DNA of 64,000 nucleotides from Poriferisodalis sp965205175. Its GTDB lineage: Bacteria > Actinomycetota > Acidimicrobiia > Acidimicrobiales > Poriferisodalaceae. Position 1 is the first letter of the stretch, and each line of letters opens with the position of its first letter. The position numbers and the translations under genes are program-made. Where the stretch lies: assembly GCF_965205175.1 (NCBI RefSeq), contig NZ_OZ242038.1, positions 1,984,001 through 2,048,000 of the forward strand, given 5' to 3'. The notes beneath the pieces are model-generated. The model worked only from the letters and a program-made list of their open reading frames with translations, was not told the DNA's origin and searched no databases. Shown here piece after piece: positions 42,818 to 51,285 of this stretch.

Positions 42818-44785
42818 TTAGAGCAGGGCGCGCGCCGCATCGGCGATGGCCGGGGCAGTGAACCCGAAGCGCTCCATGAGAACCTCGCCCGGGGCGCTGG
42901 CGCCGAACCGGTCGATGGAGACGGTGGCATCGGCATAGCGGTCCCAGCCCATCGACGATCCTGCCTCGACGCCGAGTACCGGCACATCGTGCGGGAACAC
43001 GGCGGATCGATAGTCGTCGTCCTGGGCTTCGAAGAGATCCCAGCTCGGCATCGACACCACCGCGCTGGCGATACCGTTCTCAGCCAGCAGTGCTGCTGCC
43101 GCGGTGCAGCACTGCACTTCGCTGCCGGTGCCCGCCAGGACGACCGCAGGCGCCGGCGTGTCGATCAGCACGTACGCGCCTCGGGCCACCTGTGCGGGAC
43201 GGTCGGTGCCGTCGAGCACGGGGATGTTCTGACGCGTCAGCACCAGTGCAGTCGGGCCGTCTCGCTCGACAGCAATCTGCCAGGCCTGCGAAGTCTCATT
43301 GGCGTCCGCCGGCCTGATCACGCACAGGTCAGGGATGGCGCGCAGGGAGGCAACATGCTCGACTGGCTGGTGGGTCGGCCCATCTTCGCCGACGCCGATG
43401 GAGTCGTGCGTCCACACGAACACCGTCTTGGCGCCGCTGAGGGCAGCGAGGCGCACCGACGGGCGCATGTAGTCGCTGAAGACCAGAAAGGTGCCGACGA
43501 CCGGCAGCACGCCGCCGTGCAGCGCCATGCCGTTCGCGACGGCGCCCATGGCGTGCTCACGGACGCCGAAGTAGAGCTTGCGGCCTGCCGGGTTCGCAGG
43601 GCACAGCACATCGGCAGCGATGTCGGTGCCGGTGTTGCCGGTGAGGTCGGCGCCTCCGCACACCAGCGCGGGCACGTCGTCCAGTGATGCGTCCAGCAGC
43701 CGGTTGGCGGCGACACGGGTGGCCATCTGGGTGCCTGCGGCGAATGTCGGCAGCTCGCGCAGCCTGCCGGTCACCGCGCTCGCTGACCACAGCGCATCGA
43801 GCCAGTCGCGGTCGTGCCCGCTGGCAGTCAGCCGAGCCTCCCAGTCGTGCCGCTCGGCTGAGCCACGGCTGCCGGCGGCGCGGTAGGCGCGGACCACCTC
43901 GTCGTCGACGACGAAGGTTGCATCGGGATCCATGTCCATCGCCTGCTTGGCTGCAGCGATCTCCGCGGCGTCGGTGATCGCTCCGTGAGCTGCGGAGGTG
44001 TCGGTCGCGGTGGGCATCGGGTAGCCGATGTGGGTGCGGACGATGACCAGCGACGGGCGATCGCTCACCAGCATCGCCTCGCGCAGCCCCCGTTCGAGCT
44101 CGTCGGTGTCCTCCGCAGTCTCGCCGAGGTCGCTGACGTGCCAGCCGTACGCCGCAAAGCGCGCAGCGGTGTCGTCGCTGAACGCCAGCTCGGTGCTGCC
44201 GTCGATGGTGATGCGATTGTCGTCGTAGACCGCGATCAGGCGGCCGAGCTGCTGATGGCCGGCCAGCGATGCCGCCTCGTGGCTGACGCCTTCCATCAGA
44301 TCGCCGTCGCTCACCACCACGTACGTGCGATGGTCGACCAGGTCCGCACCCAAGCGGGAGCGCAGGCCGCGTTCGGCCAGTGCCATGCCCACAGCGTTGG
44401 CGAAACCGTGGCCGAGTGGTCCGGTAGTCACCTCCACGCCGGGGGTGAGGCCGCGTTCGGGATGGCCTGGCGTGATCGATCCGAACTGGCGGAAATGTCG
44501 GATGTCCTCCAGCGTCACGCCGTAGCCCACCAAGTGCGCGACGGCATAGACGAGCATCGAGGCGTGGCCGGGCGACAGGATGAACCGGTCGCGGTCGGGC
44601 CAGTCTGGTGCTGTGGCGTCGTAGCGCAGGATGCGAGTGAACAGCACGTGCGCTAGAGGCGCCAACGCCATCGCCGTGCCGGTATGGCCGCTGCGCGCAC
44701 GCATCACAGCGTCCATGGCCAGCGCCCGAATGGTGTTGATCTGGCGGGCTTCCAAGCGAGCGACCGCTGCGATGCCTGCGTTCAT
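42818..44785 (-). CDS. tkt: transketolase
   Basis: The 655-aa enzyme moves two-carbon units with thiamine diphosphate. SPGHASMLVYA, GPLGHGFANAVGMALAE, VVSDGDLMEGVSHEAASLAGH (cofactor Mg2+ site) and the second-domain WTHDSIGVGEDGPTHQP are present in the expected order. It lies 27 bases after the FIST gene and 39 before tal, so hyp150-FIST-tkt-tal form one operon. Confidence 0.93.
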   Translation of the reverse strand: MNAGIAAVARLEARQINTIRALAMDAVMRARSGHTGTAMALAPLAHVLFTRILRYDATAPDWPDRDRFILSPGHASMLVYAVAHLVGYGVTLEDIRHFRQFGSITPGHPERGLTPGVEVTTGPLGHGFANAVGMALAERGLRSRLGADLVDHRTYVVVSDGDLMEGVSHEAASLAGHQQLGRLIAVYDDNRITIDGSTELAFSDDTAARFAAYGWHVSDLGETAEDTDELERGLREAMLVSDRPSLVIVRTHIGYPMPTATDTSAAHGAITDAAEIAAAKQAMDMDPDATFVVDDEVVRAYRAAGSRGSAERHDWEARLTASGHDRDWLDALWSASAVTGRLRELPTFAAGTQMATRVAANRLLDASLDDVPALVCGGADLTGNTGTDIAADVLCPANPAGRKLYFGVREHAMGAVANGMALHGGVLPVVGTFLVFSDYMRPSVRLAALSGAKTVFVWTHDSIGVGEDGPTHQPVEHVASLRAIPDLCVIRPADANETSQAWQIAVERDGPTALVLTRQNIPVLDGTDRPAQVARGAYVLIDTPAPAVVLAGTGSEVQCCTAAAALLAENGIASAVVSMPSWDLFEAQDDDYRSAVFPHDVPVLGVEAGSSMGWDRYADATVSIDRFGASAPGEVLMERFGFTAPAIADAARALL

Positions 44786-44812
44786 GACGATGTGCTCTGC
44801 GAGTCTGGGCGC

Positions 44813-45994
44813 TCAGGCATTTGGCGGCTCGTCGGCGTCGTGGAACAGCGCCATCGAGGCGGTGAAACCGTGCAAGTACGAGCGCGAGCCCACCGGACCG
44901 ATCTCGCCCGCGCAGAACATGCCGGCCACCTCGGCGCCTGTGTGCTCTGCGAGCAGTGCCGCGTCGTGATGGGGTTCGTCGAACAGGTGCGTGCCCCGCC
45001 CGTTGCAGGTGAACAGCAGAGCGCCGCCTGTTGCAGGAGCGTGCTCGAGTGCAGCGCGCAGGTCCTCGTCCGCGGTGCGGGCGTCGCGGATGTGGAACTG
45101 CACCGTTGCGCCGACCGGTGCCTCATCGCCGATCGCGATGGCACCGCTGTCTCGGTCGGCGCCCACTACACCGCGAATCAAGAAGTCCCCGCGCTCGAAG
45201 TCGACCTTGCGCTCGTCGGTCACCCGACCCACATGCAGCCCGCGCTGCACCAAGCGCCGGTCTGCCGGATCCAGTTTGGCGATGATCTGCTGCAGTCGTT
45301 GGTACGGCGGCATGCCGCCCAGCGAGCGCACCACGTTGCCTTGCGCCTCCGTGATGATGTACGGCTGGCCGATGGGCCGGCACCCTTGAGACACCACGTG
45401 CGTGACGCCAGTGCTGCCGCCGAGGACCAGCACGGCTGCCCCGGAGAGGAAGACGTCGCCGTCCACCACGATGCGGTTGATGCCGGGCATCGAGCCTCCC
45501 GACGACAGCCCGCCCAGAATGCCGACCCCCGGCCAGCGTTCGGCCCAGCGTTCCATCGCAATGTCGACGGGGTACGTGTACGGGTCCGCCAGCAGGATCA
45601 TCGAGTGTCGCCCGGTCGTGTTCACCTCGTCGAACGCCGCGTCGATCTGCTCGATGCCGCCCTCGCCGACGCCTGAGGGATCCAAGAGCACTGCGCGCGC
45701 CCGCGGCGCTTGGACCGAGCCGAGGCTGCCTGCCCAAAGCACCGCCGCGGTTTGTTCTTCGATCTCGCGCTCGCCGGCAGCAACCGAACACGCTGTCGTG
45801 CCGATGAACGCCTCGGGTCTGAGGAGCTCGGCGACCGCCGCGGCAATGTCCTCGGTGTTGTCGATGTGGCTGCCCGAGGTGAACAGCACTGCGACGTCGG
45901 GCTGCGCGCCCAGTGAGTCCAGCACTCTGCCGACGATCTCGCCAGTCGCCATGCCGGCATCGGCGTGCTGCGAGCATCCGACAGTGAAGGGCAT
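44813..45994 (-). CDS. FIST-domain sensory protein
   Basis: The 393-aa protein has both FIST_N (GQHAD-type N-terminus, VAVLFTSGSHIDN, EAFIGTTACSVAAGE) and FIST_C (FLIRGVVGADRDSGAIAIGD, ALLFTCNGRGTHLF, AGMFCAGEIGPVG) segments. FIST modules bind small ligands, often amino acids or metabolites, in signal transduction. There is no effector domain, so it must signal through a partner. It is the second gene of the operon that continues with tkt and tal, 15 bases after the 150-aa unknown gene. Confidence 0.82.
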   Translation of the reverse strand: MPFTVGCSQHADAGMATGEIVGRVLDSLGAQPDVAVLFTSGSHIDNTEDIAAAVAELLRPEAFIGTTACSVAAGEREIEEQTAAVLWAGSLGSVQAPRARAVLLDPSGVGEGGIEQIDAAFDEVNTTGRHSMILLADPYTYPVDIAMERWAERWPGVGILGGLSSGGSMPGINRIVVDGDVFLSGAAVLVLGGSTGVTHVVSQGCRPIGQPYIITEAQGNVVRSLGGMPPYQRLQQIIAKLDPADRRLVQRGLHVGRVTDERKVDFERGDFLIRGVVGADRDSGAIAIGDEAPVGATVQFHIRDARTADEDLRAALEHAPATGGALLFTCNGRGTHLFDEPHHDAALLAEHTGAEVAGMFCAGEIGPVGSRSYLHGFTASMALFHDADEPPNA

Positions 45995-46009
45995 CGTCGG
46001 CCGGTTCGC

Positions 46010-46462
46010 TTAGCTGCTCTGGGCTGCGGGAGTGCCCGTCCACCCGCCGTCGGCCGCTGACGCCGCCGGTTCCGGGTCGTCTGCGGGCGGGTTCATCGTC
46101 AGCGGCACCACGAGAACATCGCCTTGGTCGATTCGGCAGTGGGCCTCGATGGTGCACGGCTCGTCGAACGTCAGCTCGGCCTGGACGAGGTTGTAGCCGA
46201 ACTTGCCCGATTCGACGCTCAGCGGCTGGACGTTGCGCGCGACCTGCTCGTCGCCGCGCAGGAACCGAACCTCGAGCGCCGCCAGACCGGCATGGGACGG
46301 CGGGCAGCGAACCAGTACGAGCATGTGCGGCGTGATGGTCACCGGAAACGGACCGGGGGCGGCGGTGGAGAAGTGAACGCCGCCCAGATCGATGCGGGCT
46401 GCGCCGCCTGCTGCCTGGCGCATGTCGAAGTGCTCGATGAACAACGCGGACATGATCTGCAC
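46010..46462 (-). CDS. conserved-looking hypothetical, first gene of the FIST-tkt-tal operon
   Basis: The 150-aa protein is probably a small beta-rich fold (FPVTITPHMLVLVRCP, AALEVRFLRGDEQVARN, FGYNLVQAELTF) with a disordered proline/alanine tail. No family is named with confidence. The GTG at 46462 is chosen because TACGAT (46470-46475) lies 7 bases upstream; an in-frame ATG follows 3 codons later. The two features together place the operon promoter here, divergent from the Ddn-like gene. Confidence 0.55.
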   Translation of the reverse strand: MQIMSALFIEHFDMRQAAGGAARIDLGGVHFSTAAPGPFPVTITPHMLVLVRCPPSHAGLAALEVRFLRGDEQVARNVQPLSVESGKFGYNLVQAELTFDEPCTIEAHCRIDQGDVLVVPLTMNPPADDPEPAASAADGGWTGTPAAQSS

Positions 46463-46566
46463 GCGGTGGATCGTAGGCGTGCCGCAGCGCTGTGCGGTGT
46501 ACGCCGACTCTCGTGCGCCACTGGTTCCCCGCAGGCCCCGCGGCGGCGATGGCCTAGATTGCCCGC

Positions 46567-47022
46567 ATGGGACACAGTGAGAAGTTCACAGGCGAGTACG
46601 GGCCCAGCACGTGGGACTGGGTGCGAGAGCAGGCCGACGCGTACGAAGCATCGTCGGGCGCACAAGCCAACACGCTGCGCGACACCGGACTGCCGATCAT
46701 CGTGATGACGACCGTCGGGCATCGCACCGGCCTCGTGCGCAAAGTCCCGCTCATGCGGGTCGAGCACGAAGGCGAGTACGCCATCGTGGGTTCCAAGGGC
46801 GGTGCGCCGGCACATCCCGGCTGGTACCACAACCTCATGGCCGACCCGACCGTGCTCATCCAGGACGGACCGGCGCCGTTCGAGACCGCTGTGCGGCTCG
46901 TCGACGGCGCTGAGCGCGCGGAGTGGTGGGAGCGGTGTGTGGCAGCCTTCCCGCCCTACGCCGAGTACCAAGCCAAGACCGACCGCGAGATTCCCGTCTT
47001 CGTCACCGCACGCCCCAACTGA
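46567..47022 (+). CDS. deazaflavin (F420)-dependent nitroreductase family protein (Ddn-like)
   Basis: The 151-aa protein matches the Ddn/FDOR-A split-barrel family, which uses reduced F420 to reduce nitro compounds and quinones: IIVMTTVGHRTGLVRKVPLMRV, EYAIVGSKGGAPAHPGWYHNL and DPTVLIQDG are hallmark segments. It has no membrane anchor. F420 supply is supported by fbiC nearby. Translation is probably leaderless, TAGATT (46555-46560) being 6 bases before the ATG. Confidence 0.88.
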   Translation: MGHSEKFTGEYGPSTWDWVREQADAYEASSGAQANTLRDTGLPIIVMTTVGHRTGLVRKVPLMRVEHEGEYAIVGSKGGAPAHPGWYHNLMADPTVLIQDGPAPFETAVRLVDGAERAEWWERCVAAFPPYAEYQAKTDREIPVFVTARPN

Positions 47023-47116
47023 ACCCCGTCGCCCGCTCATCCGCCGCGGTGCAGCGTTCTGTAGATTTCGCTTTTGTGGATGCACCGCATGTCCGGAAGC
47101 ATGCTAAGCTGAGCGC

Positions 47117-47425
47117 ATGCCGCTGCGCGCGCCGGATGCTGTGTCAATTGATGGCCGAACTCAACCTGTCGAGCCTCGGGTACGACAACGGGCTCAACTG
47201 CAAGCGATGCTGAACGCGCTGCATGGAGCCGCCAAGCCCCGTGCAGTGCTTACTGGTTGCCAGCCAATATTGTTCGTTCTTGGCGAGCGCCCACGCGCAG
47301 ACGATACGGCGAACGATAACTGGAAAGCGGCGACCGAACTTTCACGTGCAAACTGGATGCTGACAGGCAGATGCATCAGACGCGCTATGGATGAATTCAC
47401 AGGCTCGAGTTCGGCAAAATCGTGA
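47117..47425 (+). CDS. unidentified small protein, first gene of a lower-GC cluster
   Basis: The 102-aa frame starts with MPLRAPDAVSIDGRT and ends SGSSSAKS. No domain is recognised. TAAGCT (47105-47110) sits 6 bases before the ATG and the stop overlaps the next gene as GTGA, which are the reasons to believe it is translated. It opens a three-gene stretch of visibly lower GC than the neighbours. Confidence 0.5.
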   Translation: MPLRAPDAVSIDGRTQPVEPRVRQRAQLQAMLNALHGAAKPRAVLTGCQPILFVLGERPRADDTANDNWKAATELSRANWMLTGRCIRRAMDEFTGSSSAKS

Positions 47426-47811
47426 CTGGAGATGATATTGCTACGGCAGGAGAACAATCAGAAAATATTGAGACTGAGTTGAGCCTGAGCTATAGTGGCC
47501 CGCTTCCTCCGGCTTATGAATTCGAGCAATATGAGCGAGCCTCACCGGGCGCTGGCAAAGAAATCCTCACGCTCGCCGAAAGTACTTCTCGACGAAGCCA
47601 CGAGGCACAGCTTGACACTAATCGGACGGCAAGACACCTTGCTTGGGCTGGTGTCGCTCTCATCACTGTCGTTGCATTCATGGTCCTCGTCATATCTCTG
47701 ATGCTGATCAATGCTGGCGCAGAATGGCTTGGCGCAATAGGAAGCCTTGCTGGCGCAGTGTTTATTGGACTGGGAGCTCTTGCCCAATGGACTAACTCAC
47801 GGCGCAACTGA
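47422..47811 (+). CDS. DUF2335 family membrane protein
   Basis: The 129-aa protein matches DUF2335: YSGPLPPAYEFEQYERASPGAGKEIL (about residues 24-49) is the family's hallmark start, followed by a charged helix and two hydrophobic helices (LAWAGVALITVVAFMVLVISLM, about 73-94, and LGAIGSLAGAVFIGLGALA, about 104-122). Function is unknown; such genes are scattered and often near mobile or defence DNA. The GTG overlaps the preceding stop. Confidence 0.72.
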   Translation: MTGDDIATAGEQSENIETELSLSYSGPLPPAYEFEQYERASPGAGKEILTLAESTSRRSHEAQLDTNRTARHLAWAGVALITVVAFMVLVISLMLINAGAEWLGAIGSLAGAVFIGLGALAQWTNSRRN

Positions 47812-47835
47812 CGAGCCAGCGCGGCATCAAACTCC

Positions 47836-48429
47836 GTGTTCAAGTCTTGGCTCGCGAAACGAAGAGGTAAGATGTCCGTTTGGGATCACCTGTATGAACG
47901 CATTCGAGACTTGTGGGCGAGGAATGAAGTAAAGCACTTGGTCACGATTGTCCTAGTGACCATAGTTGCGTTGGGCGTATTCGCTCTTGTGTGGCAGGCC
48001 AGAGTTATCAGCGATCAGATGCGTCAAATAAATTCTCAGAATAGTGCTTTGCGTTACGATATCGGTCAGCTGGAAGAAAGAATCGAGGACGTTGGTGATT
48101 CGATAGGGAGCTCAAGTCCGTTCAGCATCTCAAGCCTAGACCGCGACACGCTACGTTACAAAATCAGTCAGCTTGAGCGAGTGATTCAGAGTATTGCTGC
48201 TTCAATCGGCAACTCAAGCTTCGATTACGGTACTCTTCGTTACGATATCAGTGAGCTGGAGGATAGAATTGAGGACGTTGGTGATTCGATAGGGAGTTCG
48301 AGTCCGTTCGGTGCCACAATTCTAGATCGTGGCACATTGCGCTATGAGATCAGTCAGCTTGATGATCGAATTGATGAACTCTATTCAGCCTTCAATCGGC
48401 TAATCGCTACTTTGAGACAGCGCTTCTGA
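47836..48429 (+). CDS. membrane-anchored repeat/coiled-coil protein
   Basis: The 197-aa protein has one helix (LVTIVLVTIVALGVFALVW, about residues 35-53) after a basic N-terminus, then four units of about 28-34 residues of the pattern LRYDIxQLEERIEDVGDSI, giving a coiled coil. No family is named. The start is uncertain: GTG at 47836 or ATG at 47872, the latter after AGAGG with a short 4-5 base gap. It follows the DUF2335 gene by 24 bases and may share its message. Base composition is lower in GC. Confidence 0.6.
   Translation: MFKSWLAKRRGKMSVWDHLYERIRDLWARNEVKHLVTIVLVTIVALGVFALVWQARVISDQMRQINSQNSALRYDIGQLEERIEDVGDSIGSSSPFSISSLDRDTLRYKISQLERVIQSIAASIGNSSFDYGTLRYDISELEDRIEDVGDSIGSSSPFGATILDRGTLRYEISQLDDRIDELYSAFNRLIATLRQRF
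48079..48123 (+). repeat. direct repeat copy 1 within the coiled-coil gene
   Basis: 45 bases matching 48265-48309 with three differences, encoding the RIEDVGDSIGSSSPF unit. The copies are 186 bases (62 codons) apart, so gain or loss of a copy keeps the frame. Confidence 0.75.
48265..48309 (+). repeat. direct repeat copy 2 within the coiled-coil gene
   Basis: Second copy of the 45-base unit at 48079-48123. The three differences are at third-codon-type positions and keep the peptide identical, which suggests recent duplication or purifying selection. Confidence 0.75.
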
Positions 48430-48480
48430 TTCGATATCATTCGATTGCTGACGCTCTCCGATTTGCATCTGATATCAAAC

Positions 48481-49683
48481 TCAGCGGGTGAGGAGTTTGC
48501 GGTAGATGTCGGCGGCTCGTTCGAGCTGTGAGATCTCGACCCATTCGACGGCTTGGTGGGCTTGGTCGATGGAGCCAGGCCCGAACACCGCGATCTGGTC
48601 GGCTACCTCGCCGTATCGCAGCGCATTGGTGCCGTAGTCGGCCACCTCGGGGCTGCGACCCGACAGCTGCGCCAGTGAGGTCACCAGAGCGCATTCGGGC
48701 GCTTGCAGGAAGGCATTGCTGCCGAAGCCGTTCGCCATCTGGACGCTGACTCTGGCAGGCAGCGCAGCGGCGCGAATGACCTCGGTGAGGCGGGAGTACT
48801 CGGTCTCGTAGTCTTCCCCGTCGGCGATGCGTCGCCCGACGTACAGCTCGCATAGATCAGGCACGATGTTGCGCGCCCGGCCGCCGTGCATCTCGTTCAC
48901 CGACACGGTGCCGGCACCGAGCGCGCCTGCCTTGCCTCGACTGGTGAGCCGTTCTTGCTCAGCATCGATAGCCGCAACCACGCGTCCCCCGGCGGACAGC
49001 GCGTTGATGCCGAGGTGGGGCTTGGAGGAGTGCGCAGCCCGCCCCTCGATCTGGACCTCGATGCCGAGGCCGCCCTTGTGGCCGTACACCGGCGCGCACA
49101 TCGTGGGTTCGGCCACCACGATCTGCTCACGACGCTCGCCGCGCGTCAGCAGTCGGTCTCGATATGCGGTGGCACCGGCGAGGCCGCCGCCCTCTTCGGA
49201 GATGGTGCCGACCAGCTCGACGGTGCAGGCCGGTTGCTGCCCGGCGGACGCCATTTCGCCCAGCACCGCCAGCACCACGGCCATGGTCGCCTTGGTGTCG
49301 ACGGCGCCCCGTCCCCAGACGCGGCCTTCGCTGACACGGCCGTCGAAGGGCTCGCCTTCCATGTGCTCGACGCCGACCGTGTCGAGGTGAATGTCGATGG
49401 CGAGCATGCGCTCCGTCCGGCCGGCGAATCGGGCGTACACGTTGGGCCGCCCCGGCTGGATCACTTCCAGCTCCACGTCTGCGCCCAGCGCTGTCGCTCG
49501 CTCGGCAAGCCAGTCGGCCATGTCGGCTTCGGCCGCTGTGCCCGAGCGCGGCCCCTGATGCATCGGATTGACGCTCGGGATGCGCACGATCTCGCTCAGC
49601 AGCTCTGCGATCGACTGGCCGGTCGCGTCGGTGGCGCCAGTGGCCGTGCCACGGGTGCCCGCTGCTGCCTCGCTCTCGCTCAT
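48481..49683 (-). CDS. M20-family metallopeptidase (ArgE/DapE type)
   Basis: The 400-aa protein has the M20 layout: DIHLDTV (about residues 102-108, metal His and Asp), RGAVDTKATMAVVLAVL, SEEGGG (Glu pair of the catalytic base) and a central dimerisation domain from GHKGGLGIEV to VNEMHGG. Acetylornithine deacetylase or succinyl-diaminopimelate desuccinylase are both possible; its divergent placement next to argG favours arginine synthesis but does not prove it. The ATG is preceded by AAGGGG, spacing 6-7. Confidence 0.8.
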   Translation of the reverse strand: MSESEAAAGTRGTATGATDATGQSIAELLSEIVRIPSVNPMHQGPRSGTAAEADMADWLAERATALGADVELEVIQPGRPNVYARFAGRTERMLAIDIHLDTVGVEHMEGEPFDGRVSEGRVWGRGAVDTKATMAVVLAVLGEMASAGQQPACTVELVGTISEEGGGLAGATAYRDRLLTRGERREQIVVAEPTMCAPVYGHKGGLGIEVQIEGRAAHSSKPHLGINALSAGGRVVAAIDAEQERLTSRGKAGALGAGTVSVNEMHGGRARNIVPDLCELYVGRRIADGEDYETEYSRLTEVIRAAALPARVSVQMANGFGSNAFLQAPECALVTSLAQLSGRSPEVADYGTNALRYGEVADQIAVFGPGSIDQAHQAVEWVEISQLERAADIYRKLLTR

Positions 49684-49877
49684 GTGTCGCCCCTTCTCGG
49701 CCGAGCGTACGCGCCGCGCTGCGCCGGTGCCAGCGATCGTGCAAGTGCCGGTGCAAGCGCCTGCGACTCCGATGCGAATGACTTGGACGGAAACGACTGG
49801 GTGCCGCGACCCAAGGCGCTGCGATCCGCTGCATGCCGCTTCTGCAACACAGGTCACAGGCCGTACCGTGGTGGCCC

Positions 49878-51260
49878 ATGTCGATCGGATCTGCATCGGG
49901 AGGCGGTTCGCGGGTGCTGGCGGAGCTTCCGGCCGGGGAGCGTGTCGGCATCGCCTTCTCCGGCGGACTCGACACCTCCGCGGCCGTGGCGTGGATGGCC
50001 GAACGCGGCGTGCTCGTGCACGCGTACACCGCCGACCTAGGCCAGTACGACGAACCGGACCTGCCGAGCGTGCCGCAGCGAGCGCTGGACTACGGCGCTC
50101 ACGCCGCCCGCTTGGTGGACTGCCGCGCGGAGCTGGTGCGCGAAGGCCTGATTGCGCTGCAGTGCGGCGCATTCCACATCTCCACCGCGGGCCGCACCTA
50201 CTTCAACACCACGCCGCTAGGCCGCGCGGTGACGGGAACCATGCTGGTAACGGCCATGGCTGCCGACGGCGTCGACATCTGGGGTGACGGCTCGACCTAC
50301 AAGGGCAACGACATCGAGCGCTTCTACCGCTACGGCCTGCTCGTCCACGCCGGGCTGCGCATCTACAAGCCGTGGCTGGACACTGCGTTCGTGGACGAGC
50401 TGGGCGGCAGAGCGGGCATGAGCGAGTACTTGGCGTCTCGCGACCTGCCGTACCGCGACCCCGCAGAGAAGGCCTACTCCACCGACGCCAACATCTGGGG
50501 AGCAACCCATGAGGCGAAACGCCTCGAGGACTTGGCGACCTCGATGGAGATCGTCGAGCCGATCATGGGCGTGGCCCATTGGGACCCTGCCGTGGAGATC
50601 GAAGCCGAGGACGTCACGGTGCGGTTCGCGGACGGATGGCCGGTAGCAGTCGGCCAGGTCGGCCCATCGGCATCCGGCAACTCGGCACTTGGCAACTCGG
50701 GCGATGACCGTGTTGCGCTGGTGATCGAGGCCAATGCCGTCGCAGGTCGCCACGGACTCGGCATGAGCGATCAGATCGAGAACCGGGTGATCGAGGCCAA
50801 GTCGCGGGGCGTCTACGAGGCCCCAGGAATGGCGCTGCTGCACATCGCTTACGAGCGTCTGCTGTCGGCGATGCACAACGAGGCCACGCTGGAGAACTAC
50901 CGCACGATGGGGCGGCACCTCGGACGGCTGCTGTACGAGGGGCGCTGGTTCGACCCGCAGGCGTTGATGCTGCGCGACTCGCTGCTGCGCTGGGTGGGTT
51001 CGAGCGTCACCGGCGAGGTCACGCTGCGGCTTCGGCGTGGCGACGACTACTCGGTGATGGACACGTCCGGTCCTAGGCTGACCTACGCGCCGGAGCGGCT
51101 GTCGATGGAGCGTGTGTCCGACGCAGCATTCGGCCCGGCGGACAGAATCGGCCAGCTCACCATGGCCAACTTGGACATCGCCGACAGCCGCGCCAAGCTC
51201 GCCGCGTACCGCGACTCAGGCCGCCTCGGTGCCGGAGGCATCCCCGAACTCGACGCTTGA
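49878..51260 (+). CDS. argG: argininosuccinate synthase
   Basis: The 460-aa enzyme joins citrulline and aspartate using ATP. The PP-loop GIAFSGGLDTSAAVAWM (about residues 23-39), STAGRTYFNTTPLGRAVTGT and DGSTYKGNDIERFYRYG segments and the length identify the longer Escherichia coli-type enzyme instead of the 400-residue type common in actinobacteria. The ATG is 8 bases after TACCGT (49864-49869), leaderless. No other arg gene is adjacent apart from the divergent M20 peptidase. Confidence 0.92.
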   Translation: MSIGSASGGGSRVLAELPAGERVGIAFSGGLDTSAAVAWMAERGVLVHAYTADLGQYDEPDLPSVPQRALDYGAHAARLVDCRAELVREGLIALQCGAFHISTAGRTYFNTTPLGRAVTGTMLVTAMAADGVDIWGDGSTYKGNDIERFYRYGLLVHAGLRIYKPWLDTAFVDELGGRAGMSEYLASRDLPYRDPAEKAYSTDANIWGATHEAKRLEDLATSMEIVEPIMGVAHWDPAVEIEAEDVTVRFADGWPVAVGQVGPSASGNSALGNSGDDRVALVIEANAVAGRHGLGMSDQIENRVIEAKSRGVYEAPGMALLHIAYERLLSAMHNEATLENYRTMGRHLGRLLYEGRWFDPQALMLRDSLLRWVGSSVTGEVTLRLRRGDDYSVMDTSGPRLTYAPERLSMERVSDAAFGPADRIGQLTMANLDIADSRAKLAAYRDSGRLGAGGIPELDA

Positions 51261-51285
51261 GACTCCGACTTACTGAGACCCCGAC

